DNA of 64,000 nucleotides, taken from contig NZ_VJWL01000002.1 in the NCBI RefSeq assembly GCF_007096385.1, positions 62,001 to 126,000 on the forward strand, written 5' to 3'. Origin of the DNA: Aliidiomarina halalkaliphila (GTDB taxonomy: Bacteria; Pseudomonadota; Gammaproteobacteria; Enterobacterales; Alteromonadaceae). Within the stretch, counting starts at the first letter, position 1. Each line of letters opens with the position of its first letter. Shown here piece by piece: positions 1-9,400 of this stretch. Position numbers and translations under genes: made by a program. The notes beneath the pieces were generated by a model. The model made no database searches. It was not told the origin of the DNA and worked only from the letters and a program-made list of their open reading frames with translations.

Positions 1-1033
1 GAATAACTCGACTAAAATCCTCATGCTGCTTTTTATCTTTGTTTTCTGGTCGCTGTGCGTTGATGGCGCCGATTAATCCTTCTTCGTAGCGTACTCCATC
101 TTTGAATCCGAAATGATCTAAGCCTTCTGCACTTCCAATAATGTAAGGAATCGGCGAATCAACCGTTAATTGGTTCTTATCAAGACCAAGCTGTCCAGCT
201 GCTGCCTCACGAACCGCTATTAGCGCATTTTTAACAATATTTGATTGTGATGTTGCTGCAAACTCGGTCTTGCCGATAAACAAACTCAGTGACTCCTCTA
301 AATCGAGGAGCCAATACGGTAGTTTCAGTGACCCTTCATCGGTAGACAACCTTTGGTGATCTGGGAACGCTTTTCCATATTCATTATGTGGATCAAGAAT
401 AATGATTTGCGGATGCCAATGCTCATGATTCGCTATCTGACCTCGTTCAAGAATACTGTGAATAACCGCCGCAACGGTTCCTGATTTACCGGCACCGGTG
501 GAGCCAAGAATGGCAGTGTGCTTACCTAGCAATTCATTCAGTTCTGCGTAACAAGGGGCACCACCAGAACCAACATGCTCACCCAGTTGAATAACGGCCC
601 CTTTGGCATCACCGTAAATAAATCTGAGTTCTGATTTAGGCGTCAGGTAAATAGTTTGCTGAGGAAGTGGGTAAGTGGCGACACCGCGTTCAAATTCAAG
701 GGCAAATTCATTATCTCCCTTCTTGCGCCATTCACCCTCACCAAATAAATCCGCTTCAATAATGCGTTCATCAGAAGAGGCAATAGGCAAGCCCTTTTCT
801 AGCTGGTAGTCAGCCTTCATACGTAATCGACTGACTAAGCCATAAATAGAGCGGCGGCCAAAATGAACTTTGATGATTGATCCAAATTGGCCAATTGGAT
901 AGTTTTCACCAGCAAATACGCGGGATAAGTCTGAAATAGTAGGGTCGAGCTCGGCGATAATGCGCGATCCATCTACCTCAATAATTTTTCCGATAGAGAG
1001 ATTCTCGATAGGTTTTATGTATTTGTTATCCAT
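1..1033 (-). CDS. herA: HerA-like DNA translocase ATPase (partial, 3' end outside window)
   Basis: The N-terminal 344 residues are visible; the gene continues beyond position 1. An N-terminal beta-barrel-like segment (about residues 5-70) precedes a RecA-like ATPase with Walker A GSTGAGKSGT near residue 177 and a Walker B-type IIILDPHNEY near residue 209, which is the layout of HerA/FtsK-type hexameric ATPases. Its ATG is one base after the sir2 stop codon (TGATATG), so translation is probably coupled. Sir2 plus HerA is a known two-gene anti-phage system in which NAD-consuming Sir2 and HerA form a large complex. That function is taken from the family, not shown by this sequence. It is the last visible gene of the defence operon that starts at hsdR. 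Confidence 0.85.
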   Translation of the reverse strand, partial: MDNKYIKPIENLSIGKIIEVDGSRIIAELDPTISDLSRVFAGENYPIGQFGSIIKVHFGRRSIYGLVSRLRMKADYQLEKGLPIASSDERIIEADLFGEGEWRKKGDNEFALEFERGVATYPLPQQTIYLTPKSELRFIYGDAKGAVIQLGEHVGSGGAPCYAELNELLGKHTAILGSTGAGKSGTVAAVIHSILERGQIANHEHWHPQIIILDPHNEYGKAFPDHQRLSTDEGSLKLPYWLLDLEESLSLFIGKTEFAATSQSNIVKNALIAVREAAAGQLGLDKNQLTVDSPIPYIIGSAEGLDHFGFKDGVRYEEGLIGAINAQRPENKDKKQHEDFSRVI

Positions 1034-1034
1034 A

Positions 1035-2177
1035 TCAAATACCTCTTTCAAGGATCTGGGTTAGGTTTTCAAACTTCCACCATTCAATGCTATTTTCTGC
1101 TGTTGCCTTGTGATCGGCGTGATAAAAACCTTTATCAGCAAAAATAAGTACTTGTTCGTTGATCGCGTTGTCTTCATACCAAGTTTGCAGCGCGCCACTA
1201 GGCACAGAGTCGCTCGTAAACGCAATTACGGTTAAATTGCCATTTGAAGCCCTTAAACCGCGTTCGATCTCTAGGTTGATATGTGTATCACCAAAACTAT
1301 AACCGGCGATCAACAAAACTCGTTGGCTACCACCTCGCGGGTTCAAAACTGATCTCGCTCTATGCATTAAGTTCGCATATGGATCGAGTTGTGTTTCACG
1401 GTATTTAGTAGATGCAGGCCAAATCATAATCTTTGCAGCTTGATCTTGACTGCGCTTCAAATGCGGAGCAATACGCAATGGTGTTGATGAAGAAGCATGT
1501 TCAGCCCAATTGATGGAACCATGTAGCTTAAATACTCGGGCATCTAGATTGTTCTGTTCAAACGTTGAAGGGTTCCACCATCCTGATACACCGCCCTCTA
1601 AACCATCGGCATATCTCAACTGTGATAGTGCGAGTGAGTCTTCAATTAGCGTGTCGTAGTTCATCACTAGATAATCGATGGTGCTTGGTAAGCTGTCTTT
1701 TCCTGGTCGCATTGGTCGATGCAGTGCCTGAACAAAACGCTCATGTACAGCCGAATCTACTTCAACATTAATTACGTCAAAAATAGCGAGTTTTATCTCG
1801 TTTATCGCTGCTAATAGCTGATCATTACTATATTCAGTACCTCCAATAGATACATCGCTAGCGGTTACATTGCGATTTGCTCTACGAGCTGTAATAGCAA
1901 GCCAATCGACTAGCTCGCTTAGGTAATCTTCTATGTGTGAAGCTGGATTTGCGCCAGAAAAAGACGTTTGTATGGCAGTCAATATCTGCTTTGAATCAGC
2001 TGAGAGCTTTTCACTTTTTAGTGCCTCAGCCGTTAGCTGATCTGTCAGTGGTAAATTCGCGCATCTACTCGCCCCAGCACCTAACAAAACCGCTTTTGAA
2101 TGAGAGAGCAATTCTTCGAGTTTGTTTATTGCTGCTCTGAACTCTTTTTGTTCAAAAACTGTGGTATCGAATGCCAT
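1035..2177 (-). CDS. SIR2-family NAD-hydrolase-like defence protein
   Basis: This is a 380-residue SIR2-fold protein. The NAD-binding GAGAS motif is at residues 33-37, an NYDTL motif at 173-177 carries the Asn/Asp usually needed for catalysis, KLHGS at 217-221 supplies the catalytic His219, and GYSFGDTHIN at 292-301 is the C-terminal Rossmann signature of defence-type SIR2 proteins. It has no signal peptide or membrane segment, so it is cytosolic. A GGAGG ribosome-binding site overlaps the hsdS stop codon just upstream, and herA follows after one base. The pairing points to the Sir2-HerA anti-phage module, which depletes NAD or degrades DNA on infection in characterised members. Here that role is inferred. 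Confidence 0.88.
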   Translation of the reverse strand: MAFDTTVFEQKEFRAAINKLEELLSHSKAVLLGAGASRCANLPLTDQLTAEALKSEKLSADSKQILTAIQTSFSGANPASHIEDYLSELVDWLAITARRANRNVTASDVSIGGTEYSNDQLLAAINEIKLAIFDVINVEVDSAVHERFVQALHRPMRPGKDSLPSTIDYLVMNYDTLIEDSLALSQLRYADGLEGGVSGWWNPSTFEQNNLDARVFKLHGSINWAEHASSSTPLRIAPHLKRSQDQAAKIMIWPASTKYRETQLDPYANLMHRARSVLNPRGGSQRVLLIAGYSFGDTHINLEIERGLRASNGNLTVIAFTSDSVPSGALQTWYEDNAINEQVLIFADKGFYHADHKATAENSIEWWKFENLTQILERGI

Positions 2178-2186
2178 ACTCCCTCC

Positions 2187-3434
2187 TTAGAGCTCGCCTT
2201 TAAAGGCAGAATCGAGAATTGATGCTTTTAACTGTCTAAGACTTGTTATTTTAAATTGCAACTGTTCTTTCAAACCTACATGCAATTTTCCAATACTATT
2301 TATTTTTTCAACAATGCGTTTTTGTTCTTCGCAGCCCGGAATTGGTATTAGTGCCTTTTTAAGATTTCCATCCGTAATAGCAGGGTATGAAGCACCACCA
2401 ACATAGGGTTCAATTTGCGCTTGAACAAAATCTGTAGTAACAAAATAAAACAAATAGGCAGGTAAAACCTTTTCGTTAGCCCTGAGTACACAGAAACCTG
2501 TCGATGCCACTGGTGAGCTATATTCATCCCGAATCAGCGCTATGTTCTTCAAGTTTGGTCGTGTCGTCGCAAATATCACGTCGTTTAGCTGTACATGCTT
2601 TTTCGCACGTGATGGAGCATCTTTTCCTAGAATTTCCTTTGGGTCTTTAATCGCAAATCGATCACGATCTACTGAGGATATATCAATATACGTCCATATT
2701 TGATCAGCATGCTTTAACGGGTTCAAATTTTCCGTTTTAACAACAACATCTGCTAGCTCTTGCCACTCCCATCCATGTGGCAATTCATAAATTCCATTTT
2801 GGTTTATTGGTAAGGATCTTGGATTAAAAATCTCATTCAGTTCACTCGCATAAAGCAAATCAGCCAGTGTGACGCTTTCCTGCAAATGCTCAATGGCGGT
2901 GTCGATGCGGGTGAGCAGTGCGTCGAGTTTTTCGACAATGCGTTTTTGTTCCTTGATAGGAGCAAAATTAAATGTAATCGACTTTATATCTTTTAGAACC
3001 AAATTTCTGTTTGCAACGCCACGTGTTAATGCCTGCGCTTGAGCATAAGATTCGGGAGAATTCAAAGCGTATTCAAAGTACTTTGAATCGATTAGTTCAG
3101 ACTTAGGTTTTAGTAGTGCGACACTTACGAATAAGCTAAATTCCCTATCAGTATCAACGATCTTTGCAACACCTGTACTGCCAACTTTCGTATACAAAAT
3201 GTCATTGCGCTCAGGATTGCAACGTTTATACAGATCATCATGTGTTTCTTGGCTCACAAACCTAGTATTTGAAAAATCGATAAGGCCTTTATTGACATCT
3301 TTTACAGATAGAAATGGAACACCATCATCTGTATATTTTGGAGTCTTATGTGCTCCATCAGTGATTTTTGTGCAGACATCATCTACACAAACCCTTTTCC
3401 AACCATCCGGTAATTTATACAAAACCTGTTCCAT
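2187..3434 (-). CDS. hsdS: Type I restriction-modification specificity subunit
   Basis: This 415-residue HsdS has two target-recognition domains separated and followed by conserved helical spacers. The spacers begin KRIVEKLDALLTRID (middle) and KRIVEKINSIGK (C-terminus), and the protein ends ILDSAFKGEL, a very common HsdS tail. Each recognition domain starts with the usual PxGW/LPxGWxW-type strand (LPDGWK near residue 8, LPHGWEW near 217). It directs the HsdM methylase and HsdR endonuclease to a bipartite DNA site that cannot be predicted by eye. The gene starts 2 bp after hsdM and is 9 bp before sir2, within one transcription unit. Length is normal for the family and no break is seen. Confidence 0.95.
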   Translation of the reverse strand: MEQVLYKLPDGWKRVCVDDVCTKITDGAHKTPKYTDDGVPFLSVKDVNKGLIDFSNTRFVSQETHDDLYKRCNPERNDILYTKVGSTGVAKIVDTDREFSLFVSVALLKPKSELIDSKYFEYALNSPESYAQAQALTRGVANRNLVLKDIKSITFNFAPIKEQKRIVEKLDALLTRIDTAIEHLQESVTLADLLYASELNEIFNPRSLPINQNGIYELPHGWEWQELADVVVKTENLNPLKHADQIWTYIDISSVDRDRFAIKDPKEILGKDAPSRAKKHVQLNDVIFATTRPNLKNIALIRDEYSSPVASTGFCVLRANEKVLPAYLFYFVTTDFVQAQIEPYVGGASYPAITDGNLKKALIPIPGCEEQKRIVEKINSIGKLHVGLKEQLQFKITSLRQLKASILDSAFKGEL

Positions 3435-3436
3435 TC

Positions 3437-4915
3437 TTATTTCTCCGCCAACAGGCCTTCAATTTCATCTAATAGGCCTGACACCAGTTTTTCCTTGGTT
3501 CGAATTTGCTTGAGGATATCGCTTGGCGCTAAATGCTCTGCATCTTTTTGTTTGGCTGGGTTTTTGGCGGATAGGTCATAATCTTCAGCCAGTTTGCTGG
3601 CGGATACCGTCCAAGAGCGCTCTGTGGTTTCGCGGCTGCTGTACAGCTCGACAAACTCTTTTAGGTGCTCATCGGTGATGGGCTTGTTTTTGGTGAGTTT
3701 TTGCTCGGGCTCACATTCGTAATACCACACATCGCTGGTGCCGCCGCTACGCTCAAAAAACAGCACGTTAGTTTTAACACCCGAGTACGGCAAAAACACC
3801 CCTGCAGGCAGGCTTAAAATGGTGTGCAGATTAAAGTTTTCGAGCAGATCTTGTTTGACTTGTTTAAACTGATTGTTGGTTTGGAATAGCACACCTTCTG
3901 GTACGACGATGGCTGCCTTGCCGCCACTTTTCAGAGTTTTCATAAAGTGCTGCATGAACAGCAATTCGGTGGCATTCGCTTTAATGGGAAAGTTCAGTTG
4001 GATCTGGTCTTTCTCTTTTCCACCAAAAGGCGGATTAGCAAGGATGATGTCATAACGGTCTTTCTCTTGAATATTTCGGATATCTTGGGTCAGTGTATTT
4101 CCACGAAATAGGTTTGGTGACTCGATGCCATGCAAAATCATGTTCATCATACCCATCACGTACGCCAGCGAGGTTTTCTCGTAACCGAAGAAGGTGTCGC
4201 GTTGAATAAAATCCCACTGCTCGGTAGATAGTTGGTTCTTTTTGCCCTTTAGATGCTCAAAGGCTTCCACTAAAAATCCGCACGAGCCTGCCGCTGCATC
4301 GTAAATGGTTTGCCCGGCTTGTGGGTCAATGGTCTTAATCATGGCTCGTACCACGGGGCGCGGCGTATAAAACTCGCCCGCATAACCACCGGCATCGCCC
4401 ATGTTTTGCAATAAGCCTTCATAGACCAGCGAGAGTTCAAACATTTCATCACTGGACTGGAAATTCAGTGTGTCGATAATATCCAACACTTCACGCAAAG
4501 TATGGCCAGACGCCACCTTGTTGTCTAAATACTGGAAGATGGCACCAATTTTATAGGCGAAGGACTTTGGGTCTGAACCTGTAACGGCGGCATTGGCAAA
4601 GCTTTTTAAGTAGGGGAATAACTCGTTATTCACATACTCGGTTAAGTCATCGCCCGTGCGAACTTTGTTAATATCTAGCTTGCCCTCAGCATTTTTTGGG
4701 CAGGCCCAATTTGACCAGCGGTGCGCTTCATCCAACACCGGTTGATAATCTTTACCTGATAGTACCGCTTCATCTTCTTTTTCAGACTCGTAATCATCCA
4801 AAAACTTTAAGAAAAGTACCCACGAGGTTTGCTCGGTATAGTGCATAGCACCACTAATGCCATCGTCGCGGCGCAGTATGTCGGTAATTCGGTCAATTTT
4901 TTGTTGTAATGACAT
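3437..4915 (-). CDS. hsdM: Type I restriction-modification DNA adenine methyltransferase subunit
   Basis: This 492-residue HsdM has an N-terminal helical domain (from residue 5, KIDRITDILRRDDG) and an N6-adenine methyltransferase core. The AdoMet-binding motif reads DAAAGSCGFLVEAFE, where Ala replaces the usual Pro and Ser-Cys replaces the usual Thr-Gly. The catalytic motif is NPPFGGKE. A C-terminal helical region pairs with HsdS. It methylates the host recognition site as part of an M2S1 complex and also serves in the R2M2S1 restriction complex. It begins 3 bp after the AAA-TOPRIM gene and ends 2 bp before hsdS. Family assignment is secure; the altered AdoMet motif is a common variant and should not abolish activity. 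Confidence 0.96.
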   Translation of the reverse strand: MSLQQKIDRITDILRRDDGISGAMHYTEQTSWVLFLKFLDDYESEKEDEAVLSGKDYQPVLDEAHRWSNWACPKNAEGKLDINKVRTGDDLTEYVNNELFPYLKSFANAAVTGSDPKSFAYKIGAIFQYLDNKVASGHTLREVLDIIDTLNFQSSDEMFELSLVYEGLLQNMGDAGGYAGEFYTPRPVVRAMIKTIDPQAGQTIYDAAAGSCGFLVEAFEHLKGKKNQLSTEQWDFIQRDTFFGYEKTSLAYVMGMMNMILHGIESPNLFRGNTLTQDIRNIQEKDRYDIILANPPFGGKEKDQIQLNFPIKANATELLFMQHFMKTLKSGGKAAIVVPEGVLFQTNNQFKQVKQDLLENFNLHTILSLPAGVFLPYSGVKTNVLFFERSGGTSDVWYYECEPEQKLTKNKPITDEHLKEFVELYSSRETTERSWTVSASKLAEDYDLSAKNPAKQKDAEHLAPSDILKQIRTKEKLVSGLLDEIEGLLAEK

Positions 4916-4918
4916 GGC

Positions 4919-6769
4919 TTATAGTTTTCCGATAATAAAATTGTACATATTGGTGATATCTTCGCTGATTTCTGCGGGCGGAATCAGATCGATATAGGCT
5001 TGTAGCTTGTCAATGTCTAATCCATTTCCATCGGTGTTAATTAACGGATCTAGAATGCTTTTTACTTTACTTGATGCAAGTTGACCAAGCCCTTCATTAA
5101 ATTCTAAGTTTTCTCCAAGGTGTTGAGTTGCCAACGGAGCTTTGTTGCCAGTTTCTTCATCTACCAAGCACTGATGGTCGCCATTCATATTCTGATGGAG
5201 ATGGCAGGCCAACCCTAAAGAGTCATTATTAATTTTTGTGAGTAGTTGGTGATGCTTCAATGCCGTATATGAAAGAAGATAATGCTTCATTTCGCGCCTT
5301 CTCCAAACAAGAATTTGAGCATTGATTTCGGATTTTCCTGTTATAGAAGATGTAAGATCTTTGCCGCCATTTAGCTGTAAGTTTTCGTTGTCTATGCTTG
5401 CTAATGGCAGGCTATCTCTATCGCAAATCAAGTAAACATTTTTGGCTTTGTGATTACTTCCATCAATGTAGCTTACAAAGGACTCTAGCCATTTGAGTTT
5501 TTTTGCTGCAAAAGATGAAGTATGGGAGTTCCAGCCTGATTCTACGGAAATACAGCATATCTTCCGAAATTGAGATTTGATCTCCCCATGTGTTTCTTGT
5601 CCCAATTTTCTTATGACAAGGCGAGTAAAAATCTCCCAATCGTTTTCGTTATCCATAAGCACGATGAGCTCATGAAGTGCATAAGTCTTTAGCTTTGCTT
5701 TATTTATATTTGACAGTTGCTCTAAGCGTTCTTGCAGCTCTTTTCTCTCAGTGAAAGGCAAAACACGGCCTTTCTTTACTACATGAATATTCTCAACTCC
5801 GATTTCAGATATGGAATCCAATAGGTGAGTTGTCATCAAGGCTCTGCCTTTTGCATTGTCAATACTTGCCCAGAGCTTATTGATATTTCTGTAGTGGAGG
5901 TGGCTATCAGCTTCATCAAAAAGAAATAGCGTTTTCTCGTTATCGAAAAGGTCTAATAGAGCATAAACAAACAACAGCTGATATTCACCATCACTCACTT
6001 CATCTAGTGAAAGATCATTATAAAATTTTAAACGGAGGCTTGTTTTAGTTATTGGGTTGTTGGCATCGATTGCTTGAGTTAAAAAAGTAACTGCAGGATC
6101 GTCCATAATTATGTCAGTCTCGCCTTCGACGTGAGCAGACTCGAAAGATGTATTGAAGATATCTCTGCTAGTTATTTTAATGTCTTGTTTTGAAATAATA
6201 TCTTCAAAATCATATACTCCATCGATAACATTTTCGATGAAGCTTGAAAGACTTCTAAAAAAAGGGGTTGAGCGAATGGTATCTGTTGCCCCAGTTTCTT
6301 CTTGTTTTAAAGCCGCTGCAACTTTGTTAATGTATGGCCGATCAATTCTGAATCCACAAGATAATATTGAACTAATATCATCCCCTAAATCATCACTTTC
6401 TTGAACGAGCCCTAACGATTTTAGTAAGTTCCTTACTTTACCTTGCTTTTTGAGTACAGAAGCCAAAAAGATTAATAAAGGAGACCAGGTTTTGTCATAG
6501 TAAAAACAGTGTAACGATAACCCAGATTTTGATTTTCTAGCCTTTTTAAGATAGTTAGAGAAAGCTCTTGAATACCGCTCGTTATGCCCAGAGGAAAAGC
6601 AAACAACTTTCCAATCAGATAGCATTACGTCCGACATACGCCCTTCAAAAATAGTTTGAAGAATAGACGACTTCCCACACCCATTTTCGCCGATTAAAGC
6701 TGAAAATTTATTGAGCTTAAATGATTGCTCATCCGGATGAAGGTGGTTTGGAGATAAAGTTATTTCCAT
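4919..6769 (-). CDS. AAA15/ABC-type ATPase fused to a TOPRIM-like nuclease domain (OLD/PARIS-like)
   Basis: This 616-residue protein has an ABC-type AAA ATPase half: Walker A GENGCGKSS at 27-35, signature SDGEYQ at 259-264, Walker B FLFDEADSHLH at 282-292 and switch histidine TTH at 313-315. A C-terminal TOPRIM-like half follows, with an acidic MDNEND at 372-377, a DRD at 450-452, and a WRRREMKHYLL stretch at 489-499 that resembles the RREIENYLL motif of OLD/DUF4435-type nucleases. The layout recalls OLD nucleases or the fused form of PARIS (AriA-AriB). It is inserted inside a type I restriction operon, 1 bp after hsdR and 3 bp before hsdM, so it is co-expressed with that system. The specific PARIS call is inference; an OLD-type nuclease is the main alternative. 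Confidence 0.72.
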   Translation of the reverse strand: MEITLSPNHLHPDEQSFKLNKFSALIGENGCGKSSILQTIFEGRMSDVMLSDWKVVCFSSGHNERYSRAFSNYLKKARKSKSGLSLHCFYYDKTWSPLLIFLASVLKKQGKVRNLLKSLGLVQESDDLGDDISSILSCGFRIDRPYINKVAAALKQEETGATDTIRSTPFFRSLSSFIENVIDGVYDFEDIISKQDIKITSRDIFNTSFESAHVEGETDIIMDDPAVTFLTQAIDANNPITKTSLRLKFYNDLSLDEVSDGEYQLLFVYALLDLFDNEKTLFLFDEADSHLHYRNINKLWASIDNAKGRALMTTHLLDSISEIGVENIHVVKKGRVLPFTERKELQERLEQLSNINKAKLKTYALHELIVLMDNENDWEIFTRLVIRKLGQETHGEIKSQFRKICCISVESGWNSHTSSFAAKKLKWLESFVSYIDGSNHKAKNVYLICDRDSLPLASIDNENLQLNGGKDLTSSITGKSEINAQILVWRRREMKHYLLSYTALKHHQLLTKINNDSLGLACHLHQNMNGDHQCLVDEETGNKAPLATQHLGENLEFNEGLGQLASSKVKSILDPLINTDGNGLDIDKLQAYIDLIPPAEISEDITNMYNFIIGKL

Positions 6770-6770
6770 T

Positions 6771-9083
6771 TTAATTCACGTGGTAAAGCTGTTGTTGCAA
6801 TTGCTTAAAAGCAGCCAGTAAATAGGCTGGCTTGCCACCGAATGCAGTTGAGGCGTCTTTCACTGTCCCCAACCCTGAAAGTTCGATAAGAGCAGGCAAG
6901 CGTTCGCGTGATAACTCAGTGCTGCCAGTTTGCTCATACCGGTTAAGCACAAAGTGCAAAAACTGCTGTGCCTTTTCTTGTTGGTACTGATTAAAGAAAG
7001 CACTGTTAGTACGTACTTGATCGGCACGAGCTTTGCGGGTTGCCATAGGCTGCTCAAAGGCTAAAAAAGCCAGCAGATCGAAGATATCGCACTCTTCTGC
7101 TTCAAACATGCGTCGTAGGGTGGCGAGTTGCTCTTTATCAAAGCCTGCTTGTACGAGTTTACCGAGCAAGGTTTCGCGTTCGTCTGGGTCTGACCATATC
7201 TGCCGCAATTCCTCAACCGATTTAAACAACCCTGGTAATTGGGTGATCAAGCGCTCAACAAATTCTTGCACCGTGAGAGGTTTGCCGTTTTCATCGATAT
7301 AACGAGTTTCAACGTCAATGACTTTCAGTTCACGGTGTTTGCCTAACTTTACTTTCAACCGAGGTTTTGGCTCACCCGGTTCAGGCTCTGGGCCATCTGT
7401 TCCTCCGGGTGGTTCTGGTGTGTAGGGTGGTGTTGGCTCACCAATACCTCCTGGCTCTGGTGCTTCAGGTTCACCATCCCAATCTTTGTCATAAAACTTA
7501 TTGGTTGCACCGCGAAAATCGACAATGGTGAAATAGTCTTTGCCATCAAAAACACGGGTACCGCGACCGACAATTTGTTTAAACTCCACCATTGAGCCAA
7601 CGGTTCTATCCAGCACTACGTTACGCACATTACGGGCATCTACCCCCGTTGTTAACATTTGCGATGAGGTAATGATGGTGGGGATATCTTTGTCGTTATC
7701 TTGGAATTTTTCCAGTAGCTCGCGGCCGACTTTGCCCTCATCACTGGTCACGCGCACGCAGTAGTGCGGATCTTTCAGCTTTTTGTGTTTGTTGATCATG
7801 TCGCGCATGGTGAGAGCATGATTTTGGTTTTCGCAAAAGACGATGGTTTTTTCTAGTGGATTGATATTGTCTAAAATGGCTTTTGCGACCAGCTCGGTAC
7901 GTTCATCTACGACGATTTTTTTGTCGTAATCTTCTACCTGATAGACGTCTTGCCCTGATTCACCTTCAATTACTTGGTCATCTTTGGTTAGCACAAGCTC
8001 GTCTAAGTTGGTACGTACGCGCTTAACTCGATATGGCGTTAAGAAACCATCGTTGATGCCATCTTTTAATGAGTATTCAAAAGCGGGGGTTCCAAAGTAA
8101 TCATAGGTATCCACGTTAGCTTCACGTTTTGGTGTAGCTGTTAGGCCGACATGCACAGCGCTGCCAAAATGATCGAGTATGGCTCGCCAAGAGCCTGTCT
8201 CATTAGCACTGCCACGGTGACACTCGTCAATCATTACTAGGTCAAAGAAATCACTTGGATACGCTTTGTAGTAGCCTTCAATATTTTCACGCTCAGCAAT
8301 GGCTTGGTAAATGGCAAAAAAGATATGTGCATTGGTTGGCACGACTCCACCCCGCTTGCGTACCTCTTCACCGTTTATTTTTATGAGATCTTTTTCGTAT
8401 GGATTGAAGGTGTTAATGGCTTGATCGGCCAAAATATTGCGATCGGCTAAAAACAAAATTCTAGGCCTACGTGTACCCGGAGATTCTTTGTTCCAACGGG
8501 ACTGAAACAGTTTATGGACGATTTGAAAGGCAATAAAGGTTTTACCTGTGCCAGTCGCCAGCGTTAACAGCACGCGTGGCTTACCCTTACCAATGGCATC
8601 TGTGGCGGCATGGACCGCTAATTCTTGGTAATAACGCGGCTGCATTGCGCCTTCTAAATGGAAAGGCACATTACGAAGCTGCTGGCCTAGATCCGAATTA
8701 ACACCCGCGTAGCGGTTTTCAAGCTCTTGTGGTGTTGGGTAAAACTCGATGTAGTCGCCTTTGCCGGTTTCTAAATCAAACTCATAGGTTTGCTTGCCGT
8801 TGCTTGAATAGACAAAACGAACGAGTAGCTTCTTAGCATAGTCGATGGCTTGTTGAAGGCCTTTGGTTGGATGCTCAGATTCTTTTTTTGCTTCAACAAC
8901 TGCAAGGTAACGATTGTCTTTGTGGAGCAGATAATCGACGAAACAACGACGACCACGGACACCGCCAGCAAGCTTACGGCCATCGGTAAAGTAGTGCTCC
9001 CGAATGATATTGCCCGGTTGCCAATGCGCGGCTCTTAGTGCTGGGTCGATATAGTTTGCTCTGGTATCTGCTTCTGATGCCAT
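6771..9083 (-). CDS. hsdR: Type I restriction endonuclease subunit (motor and nuclease)
   Basis: This 770-residue HsdR has an N-terminal PD-(D/E)XK nuclease with Asp50 and VVEAK (Glu64, Lys66). The SF2 helicase motor follows, with Walker A ATGTGKT at 176-182, DECH at 287-290 and a GLTATP motif III-like stretch. A Pro/Glu/Gly-rich linker (about residues 545-582) separates the motor from a C-terminal helical domain. It translocates DNA and cuts unmethylated DNA at a distance from the HsdS site. It is the first gene of the defence operon. The ATG at 9083 has a GGAG 8 bp upstream. The nuclease residues and the motor are intact, so the enzyme is predicted active. Confidence 0.95.
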   Translation of the reverse strand: MASEADTRANYIDPALRAAHWQPGNIIREHYFTDGRKLAGGVRGRRCFVDYLLHKDNRYLAVVEAKKESEHPTKGLQQAIDYAKKLLVRFVYSSNGKQTYEFDLETGKGDYIEFYPTPQELENRYAGVNSDLGQQLRNVPFHLEGAMQPRYYQELAVHAATDAIGKGKPRVLLTLATGTGKTFIAFQIVHKLFQSRWNKESPGTRRPRILFLADRNILADQAINTFNPYEKDLIKINGEEVRKRGGVVPTNAHIFFAIYQAIAERENIEGYYKAYPSDFFDLVMIDECHRGSANETGSWRAILDHFGSAVHVGLTATPKREANVDTYDYFGTPAFEYSLKDGINDGFLTPYRVKRVRTNLDELVLTKDDQVIEGESGQDVYQVEDYDKKIVVDERTELVAKAILDNINPLEKTIVFCENQNHALTMRDMINKHKKLKDPHYCVRVTSDEGKVGRELLEKFQDNDKDIPTIITSSQMLTTGVDARNVRNVVLDRTVGSMVEFKQIVGRGTRVFDGKDYFTIVDFRGATNKFYDKDWDGEPEAPEPGGIGEPTPPYTPEPPGGTDGPEPEPGEPKPRLKVKLGKHRELKVIDVETRYIDENGKPLTVQEFVERLITQLPGLFKSVEELRQIWSDPDERETLLGKLVQAGFDKEQLATLRRMFEAEECDIFDLLAFLAFEQPMATRKARADQVRTNSAFFNQYQQEKAQQFLHFVLNRYEQTGSTELSRERLPALIELSGLGTVKDASTAFGGKPAYLLAAFKQLQQQLYHVN

Positions 9084-9238
9084 TAAGCTGCTCCTTGGTT
9101 ACTCGGGAGTTGTTCAAGAAAGAAAAAGTTGCTTATATTTCCTCGCTCTTTGCCCAAGATGACGACAGGTCATGGCTATTCTCTTTAACTTGCCAGCGTT
9201 CCACAAGTTTAAATACTAATAATATTAGCTCGCTTTAT
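9084..9238 (-). promoter_or_regulatory. Upstream region of the hsdR defence operon
   Basis: This stretch contains the GGAG ribosome-binding site of hsdR near 9092-9095 and an AT-rich segment around 9200-9240 that could hold the operon promoter. No convincing -35/-10 pair or repressor palindrome was identified by eye, and no controller gene is next to it. Confidence 0.3.
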
Positions 9239-9400
9239 TTAAGCTAAATTCAATCCCAGGTTAGGATGCAACGTAATCATACCGCCGAAACCTTCCACAA
9301 CCATCAATAACAAAAGTAAGTGTAGCAGGAACCACATCTTTTCAGCCATAGTTTGAGTCCATAAGCTACCAAGGCAAGAGCGTGAACGTTTTTTAAGCAT
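9239..9400 (-). CDS. Possible small hydrophobic protein (53 aa)
   Basis: A short reading frame overlaps the stop codon of the upstream 260-residue gene by 8 bp, an arrangement suggestive of translational coupling. It encodes basic residues at the start, then a hydrophobic run (WFLLHLLLLLMVV), consistent with one membrane helix. No family is recognised and there is no separate strong ribosome-binding site. It lies in the 309-bp space upstream of hsdR. It could equally be a chance frame. Confidence 0.25.
   Translation of the reverse strand: MLKKRSRSCLGSLWTQTMAEKMWFLLHLLLLLMVVEGFGGMITLHPNLGLNLA

Noticed and set aside
545-590. tRNA genes anywhere in the window
   Set aside because: No cloverleaf with TTC-loop and acceptor stem was recognised by eye; a tRNAscan run would settle it.
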